Origin: Alphaproteobacteria bacterium
Lineage (GTDB): Bacteria > Pseudomonadota > Alphaproteobacteria > ATCC43930 > CGMCC-115725
Length of the DNA stretch: 43,884 nt
Assembly: GCA_030041385.1 (NCBI GenBank)
Contig: JASHNY010000069.1
Coordinates: forward strand, 1-43,884
Direction of reading: 5' to 3'
Part shown: positions 8,528 to 18,111 of the stretch, in pieces
How the letters are laid out: each line of letters opens with the position of its first letter
Numbering within the stretch: the stretch's first letter is position 1
Notes under the pieces: model-generated
Seen by the model: the letters and a program-made list of their open reading frames with translations, nothing else
What the model was told of the DNA's origin: nothing
Database searches by the model: none
Translations under genes and position numbers: made by a program

Positions 8528-9931
8528 ATGGCCTCGCAGATCCCGCCTCTCCCCCGATCGCAGGCCAGCAGCGGACGGTACGATCCCGAAGACGGCCTCC
8601 CGTCGCCGCAGCGCCTGTGGGCGATGCTGACGGTCGGGCTTGCCATCACGATGTCCGTGCTCGATTCCTCGATCGCCAACGTCGCGTTGCCGACGATCAC
8701 CAGCGACATGAAGGCGAGCCCGGCGACCGCGATCTGGATCGTCAACGCCTACCAGCTGGCGATCACCGTCACCCTGCTGCCGCTCGCCTCGCTCGGCGAC
8801 ATCTACGAATACCGCCGCGTCTATCGCATCGGGCTGGCCGTGTTCACCGCCGCATCGCTGGCCTGCGCCTTGTCGCACACCCTGCTGGAGTTGACGCTGT
8901 CCCGCGTTCTGCAAGGGCTCGGCGCCGCCGGCATCCTCAGCGTCAACACGGCGCTGGTGCGCTTTATCTATCCCCGCGCCCGGCTCGGCTATGCGATCGG
9001 CATCAACGCCGTCACCGTATCGGTCGCCGCGGCGGTCGGGCCGACGGTCGCGGCGCTGATCCTGTCGGTCGGCTCGTGGCAATGGCTGTTCGCGATCAAT
9101 GTGCCGCTCGGCATCGCTGCGCTGCTCGGCACCGGCGCCTTGCCAACGACGCCGCGCGGCAGACATCGCTTCAACATCGTCGGCGCATTGCTCAACGCCG
9201 CGACCTTCGGCCTGACCATTGCGGTCATCGACGGCATCGGCCACCATCAGTCGCCCGTGATTATCCTGGCCGGCGTGGCCGCGGCGCTGGGGCTCGGCTT
9301 CGTGCTGTTCTGGCACGAATCGCACCAGGCCTACCCGATGCTGCCGATCGACCTGATGCGCATCCGCATCTTTTCGCTGTCGGTCGCCACCTCGGTATGC
9401 TCGTTCGTCGCCCAGATGATGGCCTATGTGGCATTGCCGTTCTTCCTGCAGGACGTGCTCGGCCGCTCGGCGGTGGCGACCGGACTGCTGATGACGCCGT
9501 GGCCGCTGATGACCGCGGTGGTGGCGCCGATCGCCGGGCGCCTCGCCGACCGTTATTCGGCCGGGATGCTGGGCGGTATCGGGCTGGCCGCGTTCGGCGT
9601 CGGCGTCGGTCTGTTGGCGCTGCTGCCGGGCCACCCGTCGTCCTTCGACATCGCGTGGCGGATGGCGGTCTGCGGCCTCGGCTTCGGCCTGTTCCAGTCG
9701 CCCAACAACCGCGCGATCATCAACGCCGCGCCACGCGAGCGCAGCGGCGGCGCCAGCGGCATGCTCGGCACCGCCCGGCTGTTCGGCCAGACCACGGGAG
9801 CCGCGCTGGTCGCCCTGATCTTCGGCTTGCTGGGGCAGGCCGGAACCGCGCTGGCGCTCGCCGCCGCGAGCGGCATCGCGCTGATCGCCGCGCTGGTCAG
9901 TACGCTGCGGCTGCTGGGCGCCGAGGACTGA
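8528..9931 (+). CDS. MFS transporter, DHA2 (EmrB/QacA) drug-exporter type
   Basis: 467 aa from ATG 8528 (an in-frame TTG at 8462 would add 22 residues of unlikely sequence). Inner-membrane proton-driven exporter with about 14 hydrophobic helices. The first helix ends in LDSSIANVALPTI, the D1 signature of the DHA2 family; GDIYEYRRVYRIGLAVF is the loop 2–3 motif A, and LSRVLQGLGAAGILSVNTALV is motif B/C. Late helices contain FGLFQSPNNRAIINAAPRER, also typical of the family. No membrane-fusion or outer-membrane partner adjoins it, so it may work alone. Substrate unknown. Confidence 0.93.
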   Translation: MASQIPPLPRSQASSGRYDPEDGLPSPQRLWAMLTVGLAITMSVLDSSIANVALPTITSDMKASPATAIWIVNAYQLAITVTLLPLASLGDIYEYRRVYRIGLAVFTAASLACALSHTLLELTLSRVLQGLGAAGILSVNTALVRFIYPRARLGYAIGINAVTVSVAAAVGPTVAALILSVGSWQWLFAINVPLGIAALLGTGALPTTPRGRHRFNIVGALLNAATFGLTIAVIDGIGHHQSPVIILAGVAAALGLGFVLFWHESHQAYPMLPIDLMRIRIFSLSVATSVCSFVAQMMAYVALPFFLQDVLGRSAVATGLLMTPWPLMTAVVAPIAGRLADRYSAGMLGGIGLAAFGVGVGLLALLPGHPSSFDIAWRMAVCGLGFGLFQSPNNRAIINAAPRERSGGASGMLGTARLFGQTTGAALVALIFGLLGQAGTALALAAASGIALIAALVSTLRLLGAED

Positions 9932-9950
9932 CCTCGCCGCCGCGACGCGG

Positions 9951-11279
9951 CTATTGTGCGGCGATCGCGGCCGGCGCTGGCGCGAAGCGCCGCTCCATGT
10001 CGCGGCGGACGCGCGCCGCCTCGCTGTCGGCCACGGAGACATCGGCCCAGCGCACGATCGCGCCGGCGGCGACATCGCGCACCAGCGCCACCTTGTGGGC
10101 AAGGCCGATCGGCAAGGCGCCTTCGGCGAGGCTCCGCCCCGCCGGCACGAGCTTGCCCCAGACCGTATAGCCGCCCTCGCCGTCGAGCACCTCGCCGGCG
10201 CGCAGGTTCCGCTTGGCGACCGCAACTGCGTCGCCGCGCCAGCCCAAAGGCTGGCCGGTCGGCTCGCGGCGCAACGCCGCCGACAACACCGACATACCGA
10301 GCTCGAGCCCGATCAGGTGATAGGGCTTGTACATCGCCGCATACCAGCCGCTGGCGTCGGTCTTGAGCCCGTATTCCTTGAAGCACGTGCGGGCGTAATC
10401 GTTCGGCGCCTTCAAGACGACGTAGACGCCCCAGCGCAGATCGCGGAACACCGGCCGCCCGTCGCGCTCCAATGACGAGACCACCTCGACCATGCCGTCC
10501 TGTTCGAGCGCTCCGCCCGCCGCAGCGCCGCGCAACACCTGCGGCAGGTCGTCGACACCGCAGGGCGGGAAATTGAGCCCGTCACGCGGCACGCCGAGGC
10601 CGGTGGCGTTGGCGATCGCCGCCATCTCGATCGCCGATTTGGTGCCGTCAAGAAACGAGTTGAACATCTGCGGGTTCATCCCGCCGCGCTTCGCCTCGTC
10701 CGGGGTCAGGCCGTAATGCGCCCAGACGTCGTCCGGGGTGACGGCGTGGTAGGCCGGCAGGTACTTGGTGCCCTTGCCCGCCGCGACGACCTCGAACCCG
10801 CAGGCACGCGCCCAATCGACCAATTCGCAGGTCAAGGCCGGCTGGTCGCCATAGGCGAGCGAATAGACGACGCCCTTCGCCCGCGCCTCCTCGGCGAGGA
10901 GCGGGCCAGCGAGCACATCAGCTTCGACATTGACCATAACGATGTGCTTGCCGGCGGCGATCGCGGCGCGGGCGTGGGCGATGCCGGCGGGCGGGCTGCC
11001 GGTCGCCTCGACCACAACCTCGACCTCCGGGTCGGCGCAGGCCTCGGCGCCCGAGGCGACAAACCGCGTCCGGGCGAGCCGCGCCGCATCCCAGCCGATC
11101 TTGCGGCAGGCGGCACGGGCGCGCTCGGGGTCGAGATCGGCGATGACGGCGATCTCGACGCCGGGCATCGTCGGCACCTGGTTCAAAAACATCGAGCCGA
11201 ACTTGCCGGCACCGATCAGGCTGATCTTGACGGACTTTCCGGCGGCAACACGCTCGTGCAGCAGGCGATGGAGGCTCAC
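9951..11279 (-). CDS. NAD(P)-dependent oxidoreductase with C-terminal SAF domain
   Basis: 442 aa from GTG at 11279, four bases after the stop of the upstream oxygenase gene, so the two genes form one operon. N-terminal Rossmann fold KISLIGAGKFGSMFLNQVP with a homoserine-dehydrogenase-like arrangement: VVVEATGSPPAGIAHARAAI, then GKHIVMVNVEADVL. The middle carries YLPAYHAVTPDDVWAHYGLT and FNSFLDGTKSAIEMAAIANA; the last ~90 residues (AVAKRNLRAGEVLDGEGGYT onward) are a SAF domain like that of FlgA and sialic acid synthase. Proteins with this layout are generally listed as homoserine-dehydrogenase-like or SAF-domain oxidoreductases of unknown substrate. A longer start at 11315 would overlap the upstream gene. 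Confidence 0.85.
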   Translation of the reverse strand: MSLHRLLHERVAAGKSVKISLIGAGKFGSMFLNQVPTMPGVEIAVIADLDPERARAACRKIGWDAARLARTRFVASGAEACADPEVEVVVEATGSPPAGIAHARAAIAAGKHIVMVNVEADVLAGPLLAEEARAKGVVYSLAYGDQPALTCELVDWARACGFEVVAAGKGTKYLPAYHAVTPDDVWAHYGLTPDEAKRGGMNPQMFNSFLDGTKSAIEMAAIANATGLGVPRDGLNFPPCGVDDLPQVLRGAAAGGALEQDGMVEVVSSLERDGRPVFRDLRWGVYVVLKAPNDYARTCFKEYGLKTDASGWYAAMYKPYHLIGLELGMSVLSAALRREPTGQPLGWRGDAVAVAKRNLRAGEVLDGEGGYTVWGKLVPAGRSLAEGALPIGLAHKVALVRDVAAGAIVRWADVSVADSEAARVRRDMERRFAPAPAAIAAQ

Positions 11280-11283
11280 GGCA

Positions 11284-12084
11284 CTACTCCGCAGCCAGCT
11301 TGTGGGACTGCGCATAGTCCATCAGCGCGCTGTCAGCCACCGGCTCGATCGGCGTGAAGTCGCGGTGCGCGATCCATTCGGGACGGGTCGGTTTGCGGAT
11401 GTGGTTCGAGACCGCGCAGAGCGTCAGATAGACGATGCGCCGCGGGTAGGGCGTGATGTTCGGCGCCGAGGCGTGCACCAGGTTGCCGTGAAACATCAGC
11501 ACCGCGCCCGGCTTGCCGGTCGGCGCGACGATGCCGCCCTCGTGCACCAGCCTCGTGACGGTTTCCTGGTCGAGCGTCCATAGCGGATACGAGGTCGTCT
11601 CGACGTCGTGGCCAGCGGAGAGTACGCCGTGCTTGTGGCTCTTCGGCACCAGCATCAGCGGGCCGTTGATCGGCATCACCTCGTCCATGAAGACGGCGAT
11701 GTTCATTGCCCGCGGCTCGGGCATGCCGTCGTCGCGCGCCCAGGTGCCGTAATCCTGGTGCCATTGCCACACATCGCCCTCGAACGCCGCCTTGGCGTTG
11801 ATCTTGTACTGGTGCATGTAGAGATGTTCGCCGAACACCTGCTCGACCGGGCGGATCAGCCGCGGGTGGCTGCCGAGCAGGCGGAACGCCTCGTTGTAGG
11901 TGTGCGCGGCAAAGGCGGTGCGCGGCGCGCCGGTCTTTTCGCGCCAGACTTCCTGGCGGTTCTCGGCGTAAATGCACTCAGCCTCATCGCGCAGGATCGC
12001 GACCTCCGCTTCAGCGAAGCAATCGGGCAGGAACAGCCAGCCCTCGTCGGCGAATTGCTTAAGCTGTTGCGCCGTGAGCTGCAT
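11284..12084 (-). CDS. Phytanoyl-CoA dioxygenase family (EctD-like) Fe(II)/2-oxoglutarate oxygenase
   Basis: 266 aa. The iron triad is H109 and D111 in WQWHQDYGTW and H204 in MFHGNLVHASAPN; the 2-oxoglutarate-binding Arg is in YPRRIVYLTL. The stretch WHQDYGTWARDDGMPEPRAM closely follows the ectoine/proline hydroxylase signature (WHSD...W..EDGMP), placing it near EctD rather than human phytanoyl-CoA hydroxylase. No ectoine biosynthesis genes are in the window, so a free amino-acid-like or other small substrate is inferred. It is directly followed, with a 3-bp gap, by the SAF-domain oxidoreductase; together they may hydroxylate and then oxidise one compound. Confidence 0.88.
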   Translation of the reverse strand: MQLTAQQLKQFADEGWLFLPDCFAEAEVAILRDEAECIYAENRQEVWREKTGAPRTAFAAHTYNEAFRLLGSHPRLIRPVEQVFGEHLYMHQYKINAKAAFEGDVWQWHQDYGTWARDDGMPEPRAMNIAVFMDEVMPINGPLMLVPKSHKHGVLSAGHDVETTSYPLWTLDQETVTRLVHEGGIVAPTGKPGAVLMFHGNLVHASAPNITPYPRRIVYLTLCAVSNHIRKPTRPEWIAHRDFTPIEPVADSALMDYAQSHKLAAE

Positions 12085-12208
12085 CGCGTTCCTCCCGCGG
12101 GGAATAGGCCTCGCCGCACGCTACGCGCCTCGGCGGCATCGTCAAGCCATTCCGCGGCCGGCGTTCCAGCCCCTCGCACCGAGCCGAGGCCGCGGCGGCG
12201 GAAAGCGG

Positions 12209-13180
12209 TTATTGCCGCGCCGGCGGCACCGGGCCGATGCGCACGGTTGCGGTCATTCCCGCCACCAGGCGCACGCCTTTTGGGACCTCGTCGATATGGA
12301 TGCGGACCGGGATGCGCTGCGCCAGCCGCACCCAGGTGAAGATCGGGTTGACCGAGGCAAGGCCTTCGCGGTTGGGCTGCGCGTTGGCGACGTTGATGGC
12401 GCGCGCGACGCCGGCGACATGGCCGCGGACGGTCTGGGGGTAGCCCAGCAGCTTGACGGTGGCCGGGTCTCCGTCGCGGATCGAGCCCAGGTAGGTCTCT
12501 TCGAAATAGCCGTCGACCCAGAACGAATCGGCGTCGACCAGCGAGATTTGGCTCTGCCCGACCGTGGCGTAGTCGCCGAGCTGCGCCGACAGGTTGGTCA
12601 CCCAGCCGTTGACCGGTGCACGGATCCTCGTGCGCCTGAGGTCCACCCGCGCCTGGTCGAGCCGGGCGAGGGCCTGCTGGTACTGGGCGTCGGCCGCGGT
12701 CGCCCGGCTCTGATAGGTCTCCTTCTCTTCGACTGTCGCGGCCAGTTCGGTCAGCCGCAGGCGGCGCTGAGCCTCGCGCTCGGCGTTCAGCGCGGTGACC
12801 TGGGTCTGCTGCACCGCGGCTTCCGCGAGGCTGACCGCGATCTTGTAGTTGGTCGGGTCGATCTGCATCAGCAGGTCGCCCCTATGCACGAACTGGTTGT
12901 CTGCGACCGGCAATTGCACGATGCGGCCGGCGACCTCCGGCGCGATCGTCACGACATAGGCGCGCACCGTGCCGTCGCGCGTCCATGGCGACCCCATATA
13001 GGCGTTCCATGCCGCCGCCCCGAGCCCGCCCGCCGCCGCAAGCGCCGCCAATGTGATCAGCACCGGCAGGATGCGTCGGCGCGGCCTTGGCGCATCGAGT
13101 GGCGCAGGCGCCTGCGGCCCGACGACGACGGGCAGGTCTTCGGTCGCTTCGCGCTTCGCTTTGATGTCGGCGCTGCTCAT
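12209..13180 (-). CDS. HlyD-family membrane fusion protein of a FUSC efflux system
   Basis: 323 aa periplasmic adaptor. One N-terminal membrane anchor (RRRILPVLITLAALAAAGGL and following), then the biotinyl-lipoyl half GTVRAYVVTIAPEVAGRIVQ, a coiled-coil hairpin (ALNAEREAQRRLRLTELAAT onward), the second lipoyl half RTRIRAPVNGWVTNLSAQLG, and a beta-barrel domain near the end. This is the EmrA/AaeA layout. It is the third gene after FUSC and DUF1656 on the same strand, 18 bp downstream of the DUF1656 stop. Together they resemble the AaeXBA aromatic-acid efflux set. Confidence 0.92.
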   Translation of the reverse strand: MSSADIKAKREATEDLPVVVGPQAPAPLDAPRPRRRILPVLITLAALAAAGGLGAAAWNAYMGSPWTRDGTVRAYVVTIAPEVAGRIVQLPVADNQFVHRGDLLMQIDPTNYKIAVSLAEAAVQQTQVTALNAEREAQRRLRLTELAATVEEKETYQSRATAADAQYQQALARLDQARVDLRRTRIRAPVNGWVTNLSAQLGDYATVGQSQISLVDADSFWVDGYFEETYLGSIRDGDPATVKLLGYPQTVRGHVAGVARAINVANAQPNREGLASVNPIFTWVRLAQRIPVRIHIDEVPKGVRLVAGMTATVRIGPVPPARQ

Positions 13181-13198
13181 GCTTCAGCCGGAGGCGAC

Positions 13199-13402
13199 TC
13201 AGCGGGCGATAACAAGCGTCATCGACGACAGCACGATCAGATAGACGAAAAACACGAAGGCGGGCGGATGCCAGACCCGGTTCAGAAGTCCGAGGCGGAC
13301 CGCCAGTCGCCGCAACACGATCGTGACCAACCAAGCGACGGTCATGATAACCGAGATCGGCGCGACATAGACGCCGAACAGGTTGACCTCGGCGAAATTC
13401 AT
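13199..13402 (-). CDS. DUF1656 (AaeX-like) small membrane protein
   Basis: 67 aa with two hydrophobic helices (FGVYVAPISVIMTVAWLVTI and AFVFFVYLIVLSSMTLVIAR). The N-terminus MNFAEVNLFGVYVAP is characteristic of DUF1656/AaeX. The start ATG overlaps the TGA of the FUSC gene (ATGA at 13399–13402), so it is translationally coupled to it. Its role in these pumps is unknown, but it nearly always sits between the FUSC and HlyD genes. Confidence 0.92.
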   Translation of the reverse strand: MNFAEVNLFGVYVAPISVIMTVAWLVTIVLRRLAVRLGLLNRVWHPPAFVFFVYLIVLSSMTLVIAR

Positions 13403-15486
13403 GCTGTCGCCTCCATCGCAAAATAGGCGGCGTGCTGGGTCAGAGCGTTGCAGATCGCCAGCAGCCGCGCACGCGCATGCAGCGTCGCCGGCACGGCGCT
13501 GGCCGCGAGAGCGTCATCAAGCGCGGCAAGGCTCGCGGCGGCGTGCACGACGTCGCCGCCCGCCAGCGCCGCGAGCGCCGCGCCAAGCTCGGCGCCGAGG
13601 CCGGAGCGGCAGGCACCGGGGTAAAGCTCGACGATCGCATTGCCGACCAAGAGCCCGGTCAACAGCTGCGAGCGCTGCAACGGCGTCGCCGCCTCCGGCA
13701 GCACCGCCAGCCGCGCCACACCTCGCGCCATCCAGGCGCGCGCGGCCCGGCCCGCGGGATCTCGCATCAGGCGGCGCAGGTCGCGCAGCGTCAACCCCAG
13801 CAGGCGGCGCGTGCGGAAGGCCGGCGACAATGGCGGCAACAGGCGAAACGACAGCGCCGCGACGCTGAGCCCGCCGACGATCGCCAACGCCGAATTGTAG
13901 AATTGCAGCGTGTTGTAGGTCATCTGGTTTGCCGGCGCGAGCAGCGGCACGAAACCGACAATGACGGCGATGAAAGCCGGCTGCCGCCAAGGCTGGGCAA
14001 TGCCCGCGCCTCCCGGCACCATGACGAGGCCGATCGCCAGACAGAACGCTGCGAAGGTGTCGAGCCGCGGCAGCACCGCAAAGCCGACGACCGCGGCCGC
14101 CACCGCGGCGACGCAGGCACCGACCATGAACGCCATGGCGTTCCCATAGGCCTGGTCGGCTTGCGGCGCGAACAGGCTGACGGCGATCCCGGCGAACGTG
14201 ACCGCGAGCGCACCGCTGGGCCACTGGGTCACGATCCAGAACAGCTGGAGGGCGAGGATCATGACCAAGGTGCGTCCGGCATTGACCAGCGCCGGAAGCC
14301 AGTCGGGTATGCTGAGGTGGCGGGCGCCGTGATGGTGGCGGGTGTGGCGGACCGGATCGACGACGAGCAGTGCGATGCCGTCGAGCGTCCGCGAAATGCC
14401 GGCCGCGGTCGCGGCGGCCTGGTCGGCGAGCAGCCGCGCCGACGGCGTTGCCGCCGGCATCGCGATCAACTCGCGCACCGCCGTGTCGCAGCGCCGGCCC
14501 AGCGCACCCGGTTCGCCAAGCCAGCGTGCCGGCGCGGCGCGCCCCGGTTCCGGGCGGAGCTCTTCCGGCATGCGCGCGAGCACCGCCTGCGCTTCCTGCC
14601 GAACCAAATCATCGCCCTGCCGCAGCAGCAACATCACGGAAACGCTGCGCCAGCCGGCGAGGGCGGCGCAGAGACCCGCGGATGCACTCTTCAATACCGG
14701 CGAATCGTAGCGCAGCTGTGACGACTCGCCGATCGCCTCCTCGATCGCCGGTTCGAGCGCGATGACGCGCCGCAGCAGATCGCGCCGCAGCTCCTGGATT
14801 TCGGCAAACCCGGCGCCGGCCGACGCCAGCGTCTGGGCAAAGCCGCCCATGATCTCGGCCGCAAGGCCGGCAAAGCCGGCCGCGAGGCGCCGTTGCGCCA
14901 AGCCGAAATCGGTAGCGCCGAGCACTAGTCCGGCGCAGACGATGCCGATGCAGATCTCGGTGGCGCGGGAAACGGCGAGCATGAAAGCCTGCCCGCTCGG
15001 GCCGCCCGTCGCGCCCAGCTGGTCGCTGGCGATGATCAGCGCGGTAATCCCGGCCAACACCGCCGCGTAGGAGGGAAAATTGCGCAGCAATGTGGCGGTG
15101 AGCGTGCAGCCCGCCGCCCACAGCGCGAGGCCGATCAGGAACGGACCGCGGGCTTGCGGAAACCACGCGGTCAGCACCACGATCGCGACCGCACCGACCA
15201 GCGTGCCGATCATGCGGAACCAGCCCTTGCGCAGCGAGGCCCCGAGATGCGGCTGGCAGACGAGCGCCGCCGAGAGCGGAGCCCAATAGGCGTTGTCGAG
15301 CTCCAGCCAAAACGCGATGTAGAACGCGAGACAGACCGACGCCCAGAGGCGCAGGCCGAACAACAGCGGGGGCAGCGCCGTCTTTCCCGCGCCGACCAGC
15401 CGCGCCGCGGCCGGGAGCCGAGCCGGCCGATCGGGTCGCAACGCTGCCGGGGCGGCCGACCCGGCGCTGATAACCCCCGCCTTCAT
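13399..15486 (-). CDS. FUSC-family (fusaric acid resistance / AaeB-like) inner-membrane efflux protein
   Basis: 695 aa. N-terminal set of about six helices begins FGLRLWASVCLAFYIAFWLE with LDNAYWAPLSAALVCQPHLG, the FUSC signature; a long soluble segment (~180–370) follows, then a second set of helices (LVMILALQLFWIVTQWPSGA to about residue 550) and a soluble C-terminal domain. This two-half arrangement fits AaeB-type exporters of aromatic acids. First gene of the operon with DUF1656 and HlyD; its stop overlaps the next ATG. The malic enzyme stop lies 25 bp upstream, so it may be cotranscribed with that gene. Substrate is not shown by sequence. Confidence 0.92.
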   Translation of the reverse strand: MKAGVISAGSAAPAALRPDRPARLPAAARLVGAGKTALPPLLFGLRLWASVCLAFYIAFWLELDNAYWAPLSAALVCQPHLGASLRKGWFRMIGTLVGAVAIVVLTAWFPQARGPFLIGLALWAAGCTLTATLLRNFPSYAAVLAGITALIIASDQLGATGGPSGQAFMLAVSRATEICIGIVCAGLVLGATDFGLAQRRLAAGFAGLAAEIMGGFAQTLASAGAGFAEIQELRRDLLRRVIALEPAIEEAIGESSQLRYDSPVLKSASAGLCAALAGWRSVSVMLLLRQGDDLVRQEAQAVLARMPEELRPEPGRAAPARWLGEPGALGRRCDTAVRELIAMPAATPSARLLADQAAATAAGISRTLDGIALLVVDPVRHTRHHHGARHLSIPDWLPALVNAGRTLVMILALQLFWIVTQWPSGALAVTFAGIAVSLFAPQADQAYGNAMAFMVGACVAAVAAAVVGFAVLPRLDTFAAFCLAIGLVMVPGGAGIAQPWRQPAFIAVIVGFVPLLAPANQMTYNTLQFYNSALAIVGGLSVAALSFRLLPPLSPAFRTRRLLGLTLRDLRRLMRDPAGRAARAWMARGVARLAVLPEAATPLQRSQLLTGLLVGNAIVELYPGACRSGLGAELGAALAALAGGDVVHAAASLAALDDALAASAVPATLHARARLLAICNALTQHAAYFAMEATA

Positions 15487-15511
15487 GGCCGTTCCTATCC
15501 GCCGACCGCGG

Positions 15512-17152
15512 TCAAATTTCGCCGGGATAGACCGGCCGGTAGGCGCGCTCGCGGATCAGCCCAGCGATATCGTTCGGCCGCGGCACCCGCGCCAGGCCCT
15601 GGTCGAAGATGTGCGCCGCCACCCGCTCCGCAACGTGGAGCGAGGATTCCAGGATGCGGCCTTGCGGCGGGTAGATCAGCCCGGTCGCGAGGTCGTCGTC
15701 GGTGACCTGCTCGGCCACCGCCCGCGCCGCGACGATGAACATCTCTTCGGTCACCCGCGTTGCACCGGTGGCGAACACGGCCATGCCCATCGCCGGGAAG
15801 ATGTAGACGTTGTTGCCCTGGCCCGGCACGAACCGGTGACCGCCGATCTCGACCGGCGGAAACGGGCTGCCGCTGGCAAAGATCGCGCGACCGTGCGACC
15901 AGCGATAGGCCTCCTCGGCCGTGCATTCCGAGCGCGATGTGGGGTTCGAATAAGGAAAGATGATCGGGCGCTGGTTGATCTCGGCCATCGCCTCGATCAC
16001 CTCGCGGGTGAACAATTTGGGCACCGCGCTGACCCCGATGATCCCGGTGGGACGGATCGCCTTGACCGCCTCGACGAAGGTGGAGACCGGCGGATGATCC
16101 TGAGCGAACGGCCTCTGGAAATCGGCGAGGTCCTGTCGCGAGGCAACGATGAGCCCGTTGACGTCGAACAGCGCGTTGCGGCGGCGCGCCTCGCCGATGT
16201 CCATGCCTTCGCGCGCCATCGCCCGGCTGATGAGCTCGGCGATGCCGGTTCCGGCCGAGCCGCCGCCGAGAAACAGGAACCGCTCTTCGGTGATCTTCTG
16301 CCCGGTGATCCGCGAGGCGGCAAAGATGCCGGCGAGCGCCACGCCGGCCGTGCCCTGGATGTCGTCGTTATAGGTGCAGATCCGGTCGCGGTAGCGGGCA
16401 AGGATCGGCACCGCGTTGAAATTGGCGAAATCCTCCCACTGGATGCAGCATTGCGGATAGAGCGTGCCGACCGCCGCGACGAATTCGTCGACAAAAGCGA
16501 AATAATCGTCGCCGCGAACGCGGTTCTGGCGCAGGCCCAGGTAAAGCGGGTCTTCGAGCAGGCCCGGATTGTTGGTGCCGACATCGAGCACGACCGGCAG
16601 GCAATATTGCGGCGGCACGCCGGCGCAGGCGGTATAGAGCGCCAATTTGCCGAGCGGAATGCCCATGCCGCCGGCACCGAGGTCGCCGAGGCCAAGGATG
16701 CGCTCGCCGTCGGTGACGACGATGAACCGCACGTCGGGTTCCGGCCAGTTGCGCAATATCTCCGACACCCGCCCGCGGGCGCTGATCGGCAGGTACATGC
16801 CGCGCGCCGAGCGGAAGATATGGGCGAATTTCTGGCAGGCTTCGCCGACGGTAGGGGTGTAGACGAGCGGCATGTACGTCGCCGGGTCCGACATCAGAAC
16901 GGCATAGAACAGCGTCTCGTTGCGGGCCTGCAGGTCCGACAGCACCAGGTACTTTTGCAGGTCGTCGTCGAGATTGGCGATCTCGGCATGGCGCCGCGCC
17001 ACCTGCAGCGGGATCGAGGTCACCGCCGGCGGCAACAGTCCCTCCAGATGGTGTTCGCGACGTTCGGCCTCGGTGAAGGCCGTGCCCCTGTTTAGCCGCG
17101 GATTGCGCAGCAGGTCATAGCCATGAAGGGGGGGTTGGCTGGTCATCGTCAT
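15512..17152 (-). CDS. maeA: NAD-dependent malic enzyme (SfcA/MaeA type)
   Basis: 546 aa. Oxidative decarboxylation of malate to pyruvate. Motifs: MPLVYTPTVGEACQKFAHIF with the catalytic Tyr, TDGERILGLGDLGAGGMGIP, the Lys-containing GKLALYTACAGVPP, WEDFANFNAVPILARYRD then YNDDIQGTAGVALAG for divalent metal binding, and the NAD-binding FLGGGSAGTGIAELIS. The length and YTPTVG motif are those of the large SfcA-type NAD enzyme rather than the ~760-aa MaeB form. Two adjacent starts are possible; the ATG at 17146 is better spaced (8 nt) from GAAGG than the one at 17152. Confidence 0.95.
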   Translation of the reverse strand: MTMTSQPPLHGYDLLRNPRLNRGTAFTEAERREHHLEGLLPPAVTSIPLQVARRHAEIANLDDDLQKYLVLSDLQARNETLFYAVLMSDPATYMPLVYTPTVGEACQKFAHIFRSARGMYLPISARGRVSEILRNWPEPDVRFIVVTDGERILGLGDLGAGGMGIPLGKLALYTACAGVPPQYCLPVVLDVGTNNPGLLEDPLYLGLRQNRVRGDDYFAFVDEFVAAVGTLYPQCCIQWEDFANFNAVPILARYRDRICTYNDDIQGTAGVALAGIFAASRITGQKITEERFLFLGGGSAGTGIAELISRAMAREGMDIGEARRRNALFDVNGLIVASRQDLADFQRPFAQDHPPVSTFVEAVKAIRPTGIIGVSAVPKLFTREVIEAMAEINQRPIIFPYSNPTSRSECTAEEAYRWSHGRAIFASGSPFPPVEIGGHRFVPGQGNNVYIFPAMGMAVFATGATRVTEEMFIVAARAVAEQVTDDDLATGLIYPPQGRILESSLHVAERVAAHIFDQGLARVPRPNDIAGLIRERAYRPVYPGEI

Positions 17153-17383
17153 CGCCTTCGCGCCTGGTCATCGAACAGTTTAAGGTGCGGCTGTTTCCGT
17201 CCGCGATCACGCCGGTATGGGCCGGTGCCGAGTCATCCGGGCGCACCCGGCGCGCCAACCGCGCAAGCCGCGTTCCAATCGGCCGACAAACCTGCTTGCT
17301 ACCCGGGCTTCGGGGCCGGCACAATCGCTTCGCACCCGGATAACTCGGGGAAACTCATGTAAACCGAACAGCAGGAGGTCGAC

Positions 17384-18092
17384 GATGCGCGCAATGGACA
17401 TCATGACGACCGACGTCATTACGGTCGATCCCGAAATGACGGTCCAAGCTCTGGCAGCGCTGCTGGCTGAACGGGGCATCAGCGGCGCCCCCGTAGTCGG
17501 GCCCGACGGCCGCCTCGCCGGTGTCGTCAGCGAGGGCGACCTGCTGCACCGCGCCGAAATCGGCACGGCGCGCCGCCACCGCGTTCGCCGCCGGTCATGG
17601 TGGCTCGACCACTTCGCCTCCGAGGCTGCGCGCGATTACGTCAAGGCCCACGGCCGCACCGTCAGGGACATCATGACCCAAGAGGTCGTAACCGTCAGCG
17701 AAGACGCCGAACTGGCCGATGTCGCCGAACTCCTCGAGGCCAAGCGGGTCAAGCGCGTGCCGGTGATGCGCGACAACAAGGTGGTCGGGATCATCACGCG
17801 TGCCAACATCGTGCGCGCCGTCGGCGCGACCAAGGGGGCACCGCCGCGAGAAACCGAAGGCGACGACCGCGCGATCCGCGCCCGGCTGATCGCCGAACTC
17901 GGCCGCGAGGAATGGGCGACGACGGTGTGGCCGGAAGACATTATCGTCCGCGACGGCGTTGTGCACTTCTGGCTTTCCGACGACGAATCCCACGAAAAAC
18001 GCGAGGCCTTGCGAGTGGCGGCGGAAAGCATCGCCGGCGTCGGCAAAGTGCAGCAGCATTTTGTGCCGACCGCCGCCGTCCCCAGCTTCTGA
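17384..18092 (+). CDS. CBS–CBS–BON domain protein
   Basis: 235 aa starting at ATG 17384 (RBS GCAGGAGG six bases before). First CBS domain at about 1–60 (DIMTTDVITVDPEMTVQALA, GISGAPVVGPDGRLAGVVSE), second at about 92–146 (DIMTQEVVTVSEDAELADVA, VKRVPVMRDNKVVGIITRAN), then a BON domain (AELGREEWATTVWPEDIIVR, EKREALRVAAESIAGVGKVQ). Between the CBS domains is a basic stretch RRHRVRRRSWW. Paired CBS domains bind adenine nucleotides; BON domains bind membranes or phospholipids. Proteins with this layout are common in low-oxygen and stress regulons of alphaproteobacteria, though I see no FixK box upstream here. Followed by a strong hairpin. Confidence 0.92.
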
Positions 18093-18111
18093 CCGTTTGC
18101 GCCAGCGAAAT

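Noticed and set aside
8519-10225. A long minus-strand frame antisense to the MFS exporter.
   Set aside because: Low-complexity Arg/Gln/Asp-rich shadow translation; the plus-strand frame has all transporter motifs.
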